Shown: one piece after another, positions 12,427 through 24,199 of the stretch
How positions within the stretch are numbered: position 1 is the stretch's first letter
Layout of the letters: every line of letters starts with the position of its first letter
NCBI RefSeq assembly: GCF_019175385.1
Contig: NC_083341.1
Coordinates: 17,368,203 to 17,432,202, forward strand
Direction: 5' to 3'
Length of the DNA: 64,000 nt
Origin: Lycium barbarum
Lineage: Eukaryota; Streptophyta; Magnoliopsida; Solanales; Solanaceae
The notes under the pieces: model-generated
Told to the model about the DNA's origin: nothing
Seen by the model: the letters and a program-made list of their open reading frames with translations, nothing else
Databases searched by the model: none
Translations under genes and position numbers: made by a program

Positions 12427-12775
12427 TATTTACTACAAATTTTAATATTCCCCAAACGAAGGAGCATGAAACTGGGACAATTTTGGAATGCAACCCAAGA
12501 CATTTTTTCAAAACGTCCTAAAACTGGGGCAAATTTTTTTAAAAAAATATGCTGGAATTGGTAAGAATTAACTCAGAACCAAGCTTTGGCGTTCGATATG
12601 AGTCAACCTTTTTTCAAATGGCATGTTCTACTCCAATGTAGTTTTCCTTTCTTCCGATTCATTCTCAACCGTCAGAGCTAAATAGCTGATGATTCATTTT
12701 CGTCCATTCGTTTCCTTTATATGACTCAAGTCGTCTCTAATCTAGAGCCTGCTTAATTAGATCACTTAAAAAAAA

Positions 12776-12777
<2 letters not shown>

Positions 12778-12828
<51 letters not shown>
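12778..12828. repeat. (TA)n microsatellite
   Basis: About 25 TA units in an unbroken run, upstream of the gag-like frame. Confidence 0.95.
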
Positions 12829-12831
<3 letters not shown>

Positions 12832-12955
12832 TATGAAGCTTTTACTTCATGCACTAACATTTTATTTTGTTTATGAAGTTTACTTTTCTCTTTAAAAGGT
12901 TGTCTGGCATTGAACATTGTTTTGGCTGCGAATCTGCATTAAGGACGAGACTACA

Positions 12956-14525
12956 ATGGCAGAGAGATTTGAAGCTTTCAACACTGGTATGGGTTTGGTG
13001 CAAGAACAAAACGATAGCAAGGGAAAGGTGGTTCGAAAAAATATTGTAGTCAATCTGAGAAATACCTTAAGCCTTCTTCCTAACACAACCTCAACTTCCA
13101 GCAACGTTTCCTTAGCCATTTCGCCTCACTTAGATCCTACCTATACCATTCCACAAATGCCTTCAACCTACACTCCCGATCAAGTAGTGATAATTCCTAT
13201 TCCTCAATTTTCCATAACCACCACTCAATTCGAGAAAAGTAAGGAAAACGAACTGGCAATATCCCTATACAGGAGGCCTGGAAAGGAAATCAAGTCGCTT
13301 TACCATGAAGATTTGGGAAAAGAACTCCACAATTTGAGGAAAGTCATTAATGAAGAGTTATGTTCAAGGAATTTCCAGATTTTGAAGTATGAAGATTTGT
13401 GTGTGCATCCAAACGTTAAGCTTCCGTCAGGGTACAAAATACCTAAGTTTAACACTTTCAATGGGAAGGGAGATCCCGTCGCTCATTTAAAGGACTATTA
13501 CAGCAGATTAATTGGTATTGGACATAATGAAGCCGTACGAATGAGATTGTTCATTCAAAGTTTATCAGGATCAGCACTCTCTTGGTACACTAAACAAGAT
13601 TTTAGCAAATGGCTTACGTGGGAAGATATGGCCCGCGGATTTATAAAGCAATTCGAGTTTAACAATGGAGGCGATCCGCACATAGCCGATTTGCTCAGAT
13701 TAAAGAAAACGCCACATGAGTCTTTCCAAGAATATGCCATACGATGGAGGTTAGAAGCTTCAAAAATACATCCTCCATTATCCGAGAGGGAATTGATCTC
13801 AACCTTCATCCAAATTCAGGAAGACTTATATTATGATAAGTTGCTCGGAGCTTGTGCACACAACTTCTCTGATTTGATTAGGATTGGTAGAGAACTAGGA
13901 AATGCCATTCAAGAAGGGAGAATTACAGATAGCTCAGCAACACAAGCCGTTCACCAAACCTTCCAAGCGGAGATACTAGGAAATCTGCAAAGTGAAATGA
14001 AGGAAAACCAATTTGCTTCCACGACTATGCATCAAGCGCAATGCCATAAAAGTCACCAAATTTTTCAATCTTATGCCACTATGCAATGTCCTCGTCAGCA
14101 AAACTCCCAGCAAGGCTACCAACGATGGTTTCACCAAGCACAATCAAGCTCTCAACATGAAAAGAAGAGGAAATCTTTTTTGCTTCACTACTCTAAATGA
14201 ACCATTGGCAAATATATTTAAGAGGTTGAGTGCTAAGGGTATTCTACAACCAAAGGAGGGATTTATACCTAAGCATCCACCGCCAAACTTTGATTTATCT
14301 AAGAGTTGTGCTTATCACTCAAACATTCAAGGACATGACATTGAAGAATGTCCAGCACTAAGATTTAAGATTCAAAGCATGATTGAAAGTGGCAAGATAA
14401 AGCTACAGCTAGAGCCTTCAACCGGTAATACTGCAAACACAAAGACAACTGTTGTTAAGGGCGATTCATCGAAACTGGCACCAAGGCATTTGAAAAGAAA
14501 GCGCGCAACAAGTCAAGCAGACTGA
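12956..14525 (+). pseudogene. Ogre/Tat-type gag with one frameshift
   Basis: Translation from ATG 12956 gives a Tat-type capsid: KLPSGYKIPKFNTFNGKGDP, then HLKDYYSRLIGIG, LSGSALSWYTKQD, TWEDMARGFIKQFEFN and LRLKKTPHESFQEYAIRWR, which is the retrotransposon gag core. The frame ends at 14200 after a frameshift near 14150-14165. The shifted frame carries on with FTTLNEPLANIFKRL and the Cys/His motif CAYHSNIQGHDIEECPALR to a stop at 14525. No protease follows. The protein would package element RNA if it were made. With the frameshift it is probably inactive, though only one lesion is evident. Confidence 0.85.
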
Positions 14526-15160
14526 TAGGGACATCATCTCGCCACTCGAGAATATCATCCTCCACATGCCATCTTTAGGAATAGCCGCTATCTTGTAATA
14601 TTTTCTAGACTTTTTTAATGAACTACGGTCGACCTGATTCTTGTTAGTAGCAGGATACGTAGGCGCCCATGTTGGGTCCGGTCTCAATAAATAAAAAATC
14701 CCAATTTTCCTCCCGTAGTCGAACTGGAGAAATTTTGCAGACGGCTTATCCCAAGCCATATTCACATAATCAGATTTCCGTAATGGCATAGCAACGAGAA
14801 GCACAGATTCAAAGCCAAAGCTTCAATGTTCAACGCAAGGCAACCATTTCCTTTTATACTAACAAATTTTCTTTGAGTAACGCAGAACCGATTTTTAGCT
14901 ACCCCTCAGCGATAATGCACGGCATACGAATCTTAGCATCAAGAAAACATCACGAAAGTCGTGAAGCAAAGGATGATTCAAGGATGATCCAAAATCAACA
15001 CAAATTTCGAAACTCATAATTTTTTTTTAGCGCAGGAATTTTATTCATGGAAACATTTTAGCAAAGTGAAATATCACCAAGGCTTCCAGTTGCTGAAGCC
15101 GAAGTATGCTTACAGCTTTGCAGGGACTGCGCATCGAGCAGTTTGAATCTTCCCATAACA
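14526..15160 (+). other. Non-coding interior after gag
   Basis: This is where pol would start in an autonomous Ogre. It holds only the second copy of the recurring motif (14621-14685) and short frames with no protein resemblance. Confidence 0.6.
14621..14685 (+). repeat. Four-copy Ogre interior motif, copy 2
   Basis: Starts AACTACGGTCGACCTGATTC, then AGGATACGTAGGCGCCCAT, and ends GGTCCGGTCTC. It lies directly after the gag stop region. Confidence 0.75.
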
Positions 15161-15169
15161 TGCACAGAT

Positions 15170-15420
15170 ATTATTGCTTTCAAATGCTCTACGCATGCAC
15201 TACTATTTTAAATATCACGCACTGCATATGCACTATTGCTTTAAATTCTCCGCACTGCATGCACTACTATTTTAAATACCATACACTGCATATGCACTAT
15301 TGCTTTAAATTCCCTGCACTGCATGCACTACTATTTTAAATACCAAGCACTGCATATGCACTACTGCTTTCAAATGTCCCGCACTGCAAAAGCATCGCAC
15401 CTGCATTACATTATTACTTT
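15170..15420 (+). repeat. Tandem repeat A, about 60-bp units
   Basis: Alternating half-units GCACTGCATATGCACTATTG-CTTTAAATT and GCACTGCATGCACTACTATT-TTAAATACC repeat about four times. A further diverged copy sits at 16780-16860. Confidence 0.8.
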
Positions 15421-15468
15421 CAAATGCCCTGCAAAGGCACAACATCATTGTTCGCAAACGCACAACAT

Positions 15469-15895
15469 TTGGGTTCGTCCACCCTAAAATAGGACATATT
15501 GGGTTCTTCCACCCTAAAATAGGATGCTTGGGTTCGTCCACCCCAAAAATAGGACATAGTGGGTTCGTCCACCCTAAAATAGGACATATTGGGTTCTTCC
15601 ACCCTAAAATAGGATACTTGGGTTCGTCCACCCTAAAATAGGATATATTGGGTTTGTCCACCCTAAAATAGGACATATTGGGTTCTTCCACCCTAAAAAG
15701 GATACTTAGGTTTGTCCACCCTAAAATAGGACATATTGGGTTCTTCCACCCTAAAATAGGATACTTGGGTTCGTCCACTCTAAAATAGGACATATTGGGT
15801 TTTTCCACCCTAAAATAGGACATATTGGTTTCTTCCACCCTAAAATAGGACATTTTAGGATATTTAGGGCTCGTCCTCCTTTAATAGGACAGTTT
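15469..15895 (+). repeat. Tandem repeat B, 29-30 bp minisatellite
   Basis: About 13 units of the type TTGGGTTCGTCCACCCTAAA followed by ATAGGACATA start at 15469, 15499, 15528, 15559, 15589, 15618, 15648, 15678, 15707, 15735, 15764, 15794 and 15824, then degrade. Units alternate between TTCG/TTCT and GACATA/GATACT forms. A frame stays open on the minus strand only because most units are 30 bp. Confidence 0.92.
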
Positions 15896-16420
15896 AGGCT
15901 AGTTCGCCTTTTATATGTTGCGTGGGTTGTTCACCGCCCCTTTGAAATTCCTGCATATTTAAGGCTGAGCGCCGCCTTTTATATGTTGCATGGGCTGTGC
16001 ACCGCCCCTTTGAAATTGCTGCATAAGGCTGAGCACCGCCTTTTATATGTTGCATGGGCTGTGCACCGCCCCTTTGAAATTTCTGCATAAGGCTGAGCAC
16101 CGCCTTTTATATGTTACATGGGTTGTGCACTGCCCTTTAAAATTCCTGCATATTTAAGGCTGAGCACCGCCTTTTATATGTTGCATGGGCTGTGCACCGC
16201 CCCTTTGAAATTGCTGCATAAGGCTGAGCACCGCCTTTTATATGTTGCATGGGCTGTGCACCGCCCCTTTGAAATTTCTGCATAAGGCTGAGCACCGCCT
16301 TTTATATGTTACATGGGCTGTGCATCGCCCCTTTGAAATTTCTGAGCACCGCCTTTTATATGTTGCATGGGCTGTGCACCACCCTTTTGAAATTTTAGCA
16401 TAAGGCCGAGCACCGTCTTC
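15896..16420 (+). repeat. Tandem repeat C, about 62-68 bp units
   Basis: About eight units contain GAGCACCGCCTTTTATATGT, then GGGCTGTGCACCGCCCCTTT and GAAATTTCTGCATAAGGCT. The unit is unrelated in sequence to repeats A and B that precede it. Confidence 0.92.
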
Positions 16421-16450
16421 TATCTCAATTTTATTCTGCTTTGTAATTTG

Positions 16451-16512
16451 AACTACGCTTGACCTGATTCCCTTAGTGGGATACGTAGGCAGCCTATGTC
16501 AGGCTTGGTCTC
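16451..16512 (+). repeat. Four-copy Ogre interior motif, copy 3
   Basis: Starts AACTACGCTTGACCTGATTC, then GGATACGTAGGCAGCCTATG, and ends AGGCTTGGTCTC. It follows tandem repeat C. Confidence 0.75.
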
Positions 16513-17368
16513 GTCATTCGCAAAAAAAAAAAAAAAAACTCAACATCCTCTTATACCAGAAACTGGGACAAATTTTTAAGGGCATCATCGCAGGCGACAT
16601 CGAGAAACATGAAAGAGTATATGGCCGACAGAGTCATCAAAAAGGGACGCTCGCTTTGTTTCACAGTGTGTCACAGTCCCAGTTAGCCAAGACTCAGAAA
16701 TGGGCGGAGTTTATAAATCCAGACGAAGTTGGAAGCATGAAGCGTCGAGAGCCAGATCTTCAAAGTCAACGCGAATCAAAGCACTGCATATGCACTACCG
16801 CTTTCAAATGCCCTGCGAAGGCACTGCATCATTGCCCGCATTGCACCGCACTTGCATCGCTTTATTTTCAATATTTATTTTTTACTGACTATTTCTTATC
16901 TAGTTTAAAGTTTTGCAGGAGCTTTAGCGCAACGTGAAACTATTTCTTCGGCAGCGAACTGGGGTAATACGTCGGGAAGGATAAGCAGACTTCCCGACAA
17001 GGGTCAAAGATCTACCTCGAACACTCGGCTCTAATTCCAAATATCCCGTTCACGTTCCAGCACACTCAATTTTCAGAGTTCTATCCCAATGCCCAGTGTC
17101 ATCATAATTCGACACTGGGACAATAATTTTGAAAAGATTCAACCCAATCATGATTTGCCAGTCATAAGTGTCGTAATCATCCCAGAACTGCACACGGTCT
17201 GATTCTCGTGCAACCCGAGATATGTAGGCAATTCAGAGACCAGAGCTCGGCCGTAATTTTCTTTACCCTTAGTCCTCTGTAATCCTTTAGCCGGGACAAA
17301 ATAGGCTACTAAGTCAACGTCTTTGCCCGATAACTCTTTTCATCATTACCGGACAAAGAGGGACAAGT
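16513..17368 (+). other. 3' untranslated interior and polypurine tract
   Basis: No coding frame is supported. A diverged fourth motif copy lies at 17185-17254 (GTCTGATTCTCGTGC, GAGATATGTAGGCAATTCAG). The purine-rich GGACAAAGAGGGACAAG (17351-17367) ends at the 3' LTR and is the probable polypurine tract for plus-strand priming. Confidence 0.65.
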
Positions 17369-20300
17369 TGTTGACACCCAATTTTGTCCTACCTTTCCTC
17401 CAAAACACCTATTTTTTGCTTCTAATATTTTGGCAACTTTAAAAAATAATTATTTGCATTTTTTTACTATAATTAGCTTTTATCAATACCGGCATGCCAT
17501 TATCTTTTCACTATTTTTACTACCGTCACTACTACCATTATTATTATTACTATTATCATTATTATTATTATTTGTTATTATTATTACCAGTATTTGCGTT
17601 ATAGCATCTTAACGCCTTCTGCATACGCATCGCATTTATTTCGCGCAATTAAATGGTAGCGTTTATTTATTGCTAAAATATTATTGCACGGCTATTACAA
17701 CGTCATATAATCTTATTACCTAAGCCCTAATAATTACATATTTTGTATCAGGTAAAATTTTGTCACACTCAGCATATGGTTAATTAAATGAGTCTTTTAT
17801 TTAAATTCAGAAGCCAAAACTATTTCTTGCACTCAGTCCGTATTTTGATTTCTCTGACCCAAATCAAAGCCCAATCAACTCATAAACATTTCGGACCAAA
17901 TAACCAGCCCAATACCTATTTTCCCAATGGTCCAGCCCAATTCTACATTTGCCCTATCCGGTCCAGCCCAAGATTACCGACCCGACCCATTTGATTACCC
18001 CTTTAACCCTAATCCTTATCTCCCTCTCTCTTTTTCTCACTTCCGCCTCCCTCACTTCATTCCCTCTCCCTCCTCTCTCTCTCCCTGTCTCCCTCACGTT
18101 TTCCCTCTGCACCTCCACTCTCCCATGTCCCCCACGTTCTCTGCCACCTCCATACTCAGTTGTCCCCTACGCCTCTTTCATTCGCTCTTTTTCCTCTTTT
18201 ATTAAACCCCAATCCACCATATAAAGAAGGAGATCTTGAATCAGAAAAGGGGGCATTCCCTTACAAAAGTGGTCCGCAATAAAATCCCTTGAAAGACTAT
18301 ATCTATTAGCCGCTGTAATCTTATTTTAGGATCGAGCTGAAATACTTTTTTTTTCTTCGTTTGGCCTTGATATTGCTGTGAATCCGAGCCTCGCAAGCTC
18401 GGATTTGGTAGTGTTCGAGTGAGTATCGAAGGCCCCATACCTCACTTCGCTGCACCCGAAGAAGGTCAGTCAGCTTCCCTCTTTTAGCGTATTTTAGCCC
18501 TTTTATTCATATTTTGTTTATATGTGTTAAGTTGATTAGCTATGACAATCGTTAGTATAAATTAGGCAGATGTTGTTAAGTGCTAGCCTTGTTTGGTTGT
18601 GTCGTCCTAATTGTTAATTTTAGTCATGTTTAAAGAGCAATTTAAATATCAGTTTAGGTCCTTGATTTAAGCATGCTAAATGATTAGTTTAAATCAGCGT
18701 TATGCCTGTTTTAGCTCATGCTCCATATGTTGCCTGTTTTCTCTCGTTATTTCAGTAATTAGCTTCTCCTAATCCTGTTGCTGCCTATTATGAGTTTATG
18801 CTAGTTTCAGAATATAAGTGGACTAAATCTTTAGTTTAATTAGGGTTTTGCTTGATCTTGTTTTATTTTACCATTTTCCAGTTTAGTAGTTTGGTTATGT
18901 GTCAGTATGAACTATACTAATACGATATCATTAATTTCTCTATGCTAGGCTATAGGCTGATTTTGATAGGTTTTGGTGTTGGCCTGAGTTTATGTTAGTT
19001 TATATATTCTTCAGCATGATAAAAATAGGATTTAAATGGTGTCAACAGGTCTAAATAGGATTTAAATGGTGTCAACAGGTCTAAGTAGGATCAATAAGGA
19101 TCTCAATTCAACTTCGATTAGTTTATAAACATATAGTGTCTCTAGTTTAAAGGATCTGAGCTTTAAATGTTTCATGTTTGTATCCTTGTCTGCACCTTGC
19201 TTCATCTGAACTTACTCTCAATGAGTATCTACTTGTCTGCATATGGTATAACTTCACTTGCATCATGATCTGGGTGTAATTGGGTAACATATATGTCTTT
19301 CTTTTTGCTTCATTGCATATATGTGTTAGATTCCTGCCTATCTGTTTTGTACCCTCCATGCAATGTCTTGACTTCATTAGCCTACTGAGCCATCATGGTG
19401 TCTGAGATGCTATGCCTACTTCGTTGCGCTCGTCTATTGCATTGTGTGAACTTCCATGTATCCTAAGTCAATCTATCCTACCCAGCCCCCTGTGGTGCCA
19501 TTTATTACCCTCCATGACCATCATGTGATAATCTTAGAATTTCTTTGGATATGCAAAACTACTTCTAGCCTCATGTCCCACTTTGCTTGCTTGAATCACT
19601 CTTCAATATACTACTGTGTGTTGATGTGCTTCCTAATGTGATCCTGCCTTTATATGTAATACTGACCTAAGACCTGGCATGACCTTTAATTTGTGGTGTT
19701 TTTGCCTAAATCTTGTGCATACATGCTCTCTGTGATGACTCTTGTTCTTAGAGAGGTTCTGGGAGGCCATGCTTTTGCTTGGTTCATTGACATAGGCTAC
19801 TAGGTTGTCCTCTTCTTGTCTCCTTGCAGTGACTCAGTTCCCTTCAACCATAGCCTGTTACTTCCTCTCATGCTGAAAACACCTCACCTGATGACCCCCA
19901 TCTAAGTTTAGTATGCTCTCCTGTATTGCTTACAGCTTGCTTGTCTTCTTTGATCTTGTTTGTTGCATGCCCATGCATTCCTGAGTCAAGTTCCCTCATA
20001 ACGTCTACATGACATCTTTGTTTCTCTTGACATTGATCCTCCTGAATGCTTTCCTTCCCTCAGCCTCTATCTCAGTAGTATTCATGTTGTGTGCTTGTCT
20101 GTGTGAATCACATGGCCTCTAGGGCACCTCATCTTGATCAATAATATCATCTGCTTTAGTCATGAGCTTGACATCTAGATTTTACTTTTTTGTTGCTTTC
20201 TTGAGTTATGATGAACATATGACCATGCTGCTTGCATTCACTGATATTGAAGCAGATGATAGACCTCTTCCCTTAGCTCTTTTGTTTGTTTAAATTTTTG

Positions 20301-22285
20301 CTTATACCGTTCATGCTACGTGTTTAATCCTGTGTTAGTAGTAAGCTTGATTAGGATAATTATGTTGTTTTTTTAGAATTATGTTATTTGCTTAGTTATA
20401 ATTACAGCCTGGTCGAAACTCTGAGATTCGATGTTAGAATTACACGGTTACCAATGACATTCTGGTCTTGTCTTCTCTGTGGAATCTGTTGAAACTCTGA
20501 GATTCGATGTTCTTAGTATCTATTGATACTTCGCGTTTTCAATCACTTGTTTAAAGCTGTAAGTTCCTGATTGTGGGCTAATACATTCGAATGTCTATGC
20601 TTAACTTGAGTGGTCTGATATGTGGACTTATTTATAAAGTGGTTCAGATGTAGGATTAATAGTTGGTGTGCCTAATTCGCATCAAATGATTCAGAAATAA
20701 GATTTCAATTCTGTGAGCAAGTTATGTCGCTTGCATCTGTTAACTTTCTATATACTCTTACGTTAGAAGTATGCCACGGTTGAGTTTGTACATGCATGTA
20801 TATCATAAGTATGTTGCGGTCAGCATACTGATATCCCCATGAATTTGTATGCAAGAGGTATACCTAGATATACCTGGTATATACATAACTTATTGATATG
20901 TTTTAAATTTATGTCCTACATGCTTAACCTTATTAATTGATTAGATATTAATTCTTTTCTTTTTGTTTTTACGCATGATCATCGCATACGAGTCCGAGGG
21001 ACTCGTCATCTTCCGCATTCGGTGTTGGGCTAAAGCCCAACGAAAACATCCTCTCCGAGTCCAGCCCACCCGCAGCAGTGTATAAAAATCTCTGCTGGGC
21101 CGAGGCCCAACAACAGCAAAATAGATCCGCAGCAGCCTTTTAGAAAATGGGCTGAACCCATTCCAACAGCCGTCCCAAAATGGACTTAGCTCATTTAACA
21201 TCATTTGCTCCTCTATTTTATTTTTTATGCCTTAATCTTGTATTGCACAATTAATACTTTATTTTGTTTGTTTGTTTCCTTAGATAAAAATGAACCTTAG
21301 CAAGATTAGTAGGTTTTAGTTTTAGTAATGGGTAGTTAGTTTAATGAAGACTAACAATTAATCCGATAAGTCTCATTTTCTTCTTTTTATATTAAAGTTA
21401 TTTATGGTATCTATAATATTTACTTCTAGAATAATTGATAGCATAAATTCGCATTTTTGAGTTAAAGGAATCATATTTCATTCTTATTATCTTAATTTCG
21501 AAACATCACTAATATGCAAATATAAATTCCAATATGTTTTATAAATCACTCTCCAAGTTTTGAATCAATCACACGTATTTTAGCTAAGTTAATAAGAGTG
21601 AGTAAAAAGAGAAAGAAAATTCACTCCCTTTGCATCCTATTTATAAAAATAAGTCTAGATTTTTACATTGCCATATTCGTATCACATGATTTTATTCAAA
21701 GTTTAAATGTGCTAAGTCTTTTCTTAAAAGTTATCACTTATATGCAAAATATCGTATTTCCTGCAAGCTTCATTTTTAAAAATAGCATTTTTTATTTAAA
21801 ATCTTAGCAACATTTATAGTTTATTTTAAAAAAAGCATTTGAGGTCTCTTTTTGTGCAAATTATCCTACAAATCTTGTTTTAAATAGCATTTTTTTAAAG
21901 CTTTTGCATATTTCTTAAGTCTTATTTTAAGCAACATTCTTATATTTTCCTTAAAAACCCTTAGCAACATTTCCTAATCCTTTCTTAAAATTTAAAACAC
22001 CTTATTTAGCATTAATTAATTAACCTAAGTTTGGCCGGATAACCGTATTTAACGGATTCTAAAGGATGCCTAACCCCTTCCCTTTAGGATAATATAAAAC
22101 CCTTACCCAGAATCACACTGATTAAGCAGACTATTAACGGAGGTTTAGTTAGCTTTGCCTTAGTTAATAATTAGGTGCCCTAATTCACCTTAAAATCAAT
22201 TAGGTGGAGACTCCTTAAAATAAAACAAATAGGAATCACTAATATGTTGTACTCCGCTTAAACCCGGTTAAAATGGGGTATAACA
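17369..22285 (+). repeat. 3' LTR of the Ogre-like element
   Basis: A 4917-bp near-identical copy of 5415-10339 with the same termini, CT-rich tract, TATA box, internal tandem pair (about 19025-19090) and palindrome group (about 20990-21165). It is followed by GCCTT at 22286-22290. Confidence 0.93.
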
Positions 22286-22290
22286 GCCTT
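22286..22290 (+). repeat. Target-site duplication GCCTT (right)
   Basis: Matches 5410-5414 exactly. Confidence 0.95.
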
Positions 22291-24151
22291 CTATTGTTGA
22301 GCCACCAAAGCTTGAGCTTAAGCAGCTCCCAGCACACTTGAGATATGAGTTCCTTGGTCCGAATAAGACATTTCCAGTAATTATTTCAGCATCATTGACT
22401 GAGGAACAAATTGAGCGTTTAGTGGAGATTTTGCGCGAGTACAGACGTGTTATTGGTTGGACCACAACAGACATTCGGGGTATTCGTTTTGGTATTTGTG
22501 AGCATAAAATTCAGCTAAAGGAAGACATCAAACTGAGTGTTGAGCATCAGCGGAGATTGAACTAGAACATGCAAAAGGTCGTGCAAAAGGAGGTCATAAA
22601 GTGGTTAGACGCTGGGGCAGTTTATCCAATTGCAGAAATCAAGTGGGTAAGTGTTGTTCAATGTGTACCAAAGAAAGGAGGCATCACTGTGGTGCCTAAT
22701 GCAAAGAATGAGCTGATCCCCACTCGTACAGTCACTGGATGGCGTGTCTGCATGGACTATAAGAAGCTGAATGCTACCACTTGTAAAGACTACTTTCCCA
22801 TGCCATTCATTGATCAGATGCTAGATAGGCTGGCTGGAGGTCCTACTATTGCTTCCTAGATGGATACTCGAGCTATAATCAGATAAACATTGCCTTGGAA
22901 GATCAAGAGAAGATGACTTTTACTTGTCCCTATGGGACGTTTGCGTTCAGTCGAATGCCCTTTGGGTTGTGTAATGCACCAGCCACTTTTCAGAGGTGCA
23001 TGATGTCAATATTTTCTGACATGGTAGAGGACTTCTTAGAGGTATTTATGGATGATTTCTCTGTTGTTGGTGATTCGTTTGATGATTGTCTTGACCATCT
23101 GGGTCAAGTGCTGAAAAGATATGAGGAGACAAATCTCGTACCAAATTGGAAGAAGTGCCACTTTATGGTGAAGGAAGGGGTCGTCCTCAGTCACAAAATC
23201 TCTGAAAAAGGAATTGAGGTCGATCAGGCAAAAATAGATGTGATTGCAAAACTTCCTCCACCCATCTCAGTCAAAGGTGTCCGAAGTTTCTTAGGATATG
23301 CTGGGTTCTACAAACGTTTCATCAAGGATTTCTCCAAGATTGCTAACCCGATGTGCAAGTTTCTTGAAAAAGAGGCCAAGTTTCTGTTTGATGAAAAGTG
23401 CTGAAAGGCATTTAAGGAATTAAAGAAGTGTCTCACTACTGCTCCTGTGATTGTTACTCCGGATTGGTCCTTGCCCTTTGAGTTGATGTGGGATGCTAGT
23501 GGTTTCGCGATAGGTGATGTGATTGGACAGAGGCACAATAAAATTATGCAACCGATTTATTATGCTAGGAGGGCACTTAATGCGGCGCAGATAAACCACA
23601 CGGTGACTGAGCAAGAGTTGCTTGCAATAGTATATGCTTTTGAGAAGTTTCGATCCTATTTGCTAGGGTCCAAGGTTATGGTGTACACTGACCATGCTGC
23701 ATTGAGATATTTAATGGCAAAGAAGGAAGCTAAGGCGCGACTGATTCGTTGGGTCCTTTTGTTACAAGAATTTGATTTTGAGGTAAAAGATCAAAAGGGG
23801 TCCGAAAATCAGGTCGCAAATCACCTCTCTAGGCTTGAGGAAACCGGGGTACCAGCAGATGAACTTGATATTAAAGATGCATTTCCAGATGAGCAGGTTT
23901 TGGTGGTGTCTATGCAGGTGGCACCTTGGTTTACCGATTTTGCTAACTACTTGGTGACTGGTATCATTCCAGATGAGATCAAATCGTATCAGAAAAAGAA
24001 GTTTTTGCGGGATGTTCGTCAGTACTATGGGGATGAACCATACTTATTCAGAACTTGTGCTGATAACATTATTCAACGTTGTGTCCCAGAGAGTGAGATG
24101 TTGGAGATTCTGAAGGCTTGCCACGACTCTCTAGTTGGGGGGACATCATAG
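22291..24151 (+). pseudogene. Athila-like reverse transcriptase and RNase H, broken
   Basis: The frame resumes after the Ogre-like insert with VEPPKLELKQLPAHLRYEFLG, the usual lead into Gypsy reverse transcriptase. WRVCMDYKKLNATT and MPFIDQML lie at 22740-22820. A frameshift near 22850 breaks the CFLDGYSSYNQI block. Then come FSRMPFGLCNAPATFQRCM and the catalytic FMDDFSVV (about 23047-23070), whose two Asp are intact. RNase H begins with [16 protein letters not shown] and [20 protein letters not shown]. In-frame stops include TAG at 22563 and TGA at 23402. The zinc-binding HHCC region of integrase starts at CHDSLVGG and is frameshifted near 24145, with a further TAG near 24196 where Trp is expected. 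Confidence 0.88.
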
Positions 24152-24199
24152 TGGTACGAGGACTGCTGCAAAGGTCCTCGAATGTGGTTATTATTAGCC

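Larger units (their letters stand above)
10361..12955 (+). other. Non-coding 5' interior of the Ogre-like element
   Basis: There is no convincing open frame between the primer-binding site and gag. Autonomous Ogre elements often carry an extra ORF here, and it is missing or unrecognisable. The stretch holds one copy of the four-copy motif (12361-12426) and a (TA)n microsatellite at about 12778-12828. Confidence 0.6.
5415..22285 (+). mobile_element. Non-autonomous Ogre/Tat-like Gypsy element
   Basis: The 16.9-kb element has LTRs of 4925 and 4917 bp that begin TGTTGACACC and end GGGTATAACA. A primer-binding site matching tRNA-Arg use (TGGCGACTCCGCTGGGGA) lies at 10343-10360, and a purine-rich tract precedes the 3' LTR. 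Very long LTRs and this primer site are marks of Ogre/Tat elements. The 7.0-kb interior holds only a gag-like frame. I find no protease, reverse transcriptase, RNase H or integrase, so it would need proteins from a partner. The LTRs differ by only about one base per hundred in the stretch I compared (7201-7500 against 19147-19446), which points to recent insertion. Confidence 0.92.

Noticed and set aside
15305..15853. 182-codon minus frame of MSYFRVEEPN-like repeats as a repeat protein
   Set aside because: It follows a 30-bp minisatellite whose period is a multiple of three. It has no promoter or start context, and it lies in the untranslated region of a retroelement.
15469..16420. CRISPR-like array
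   Set aside because: Units are contiguous with no unique spacers, and the context is a plant retrotransposon.
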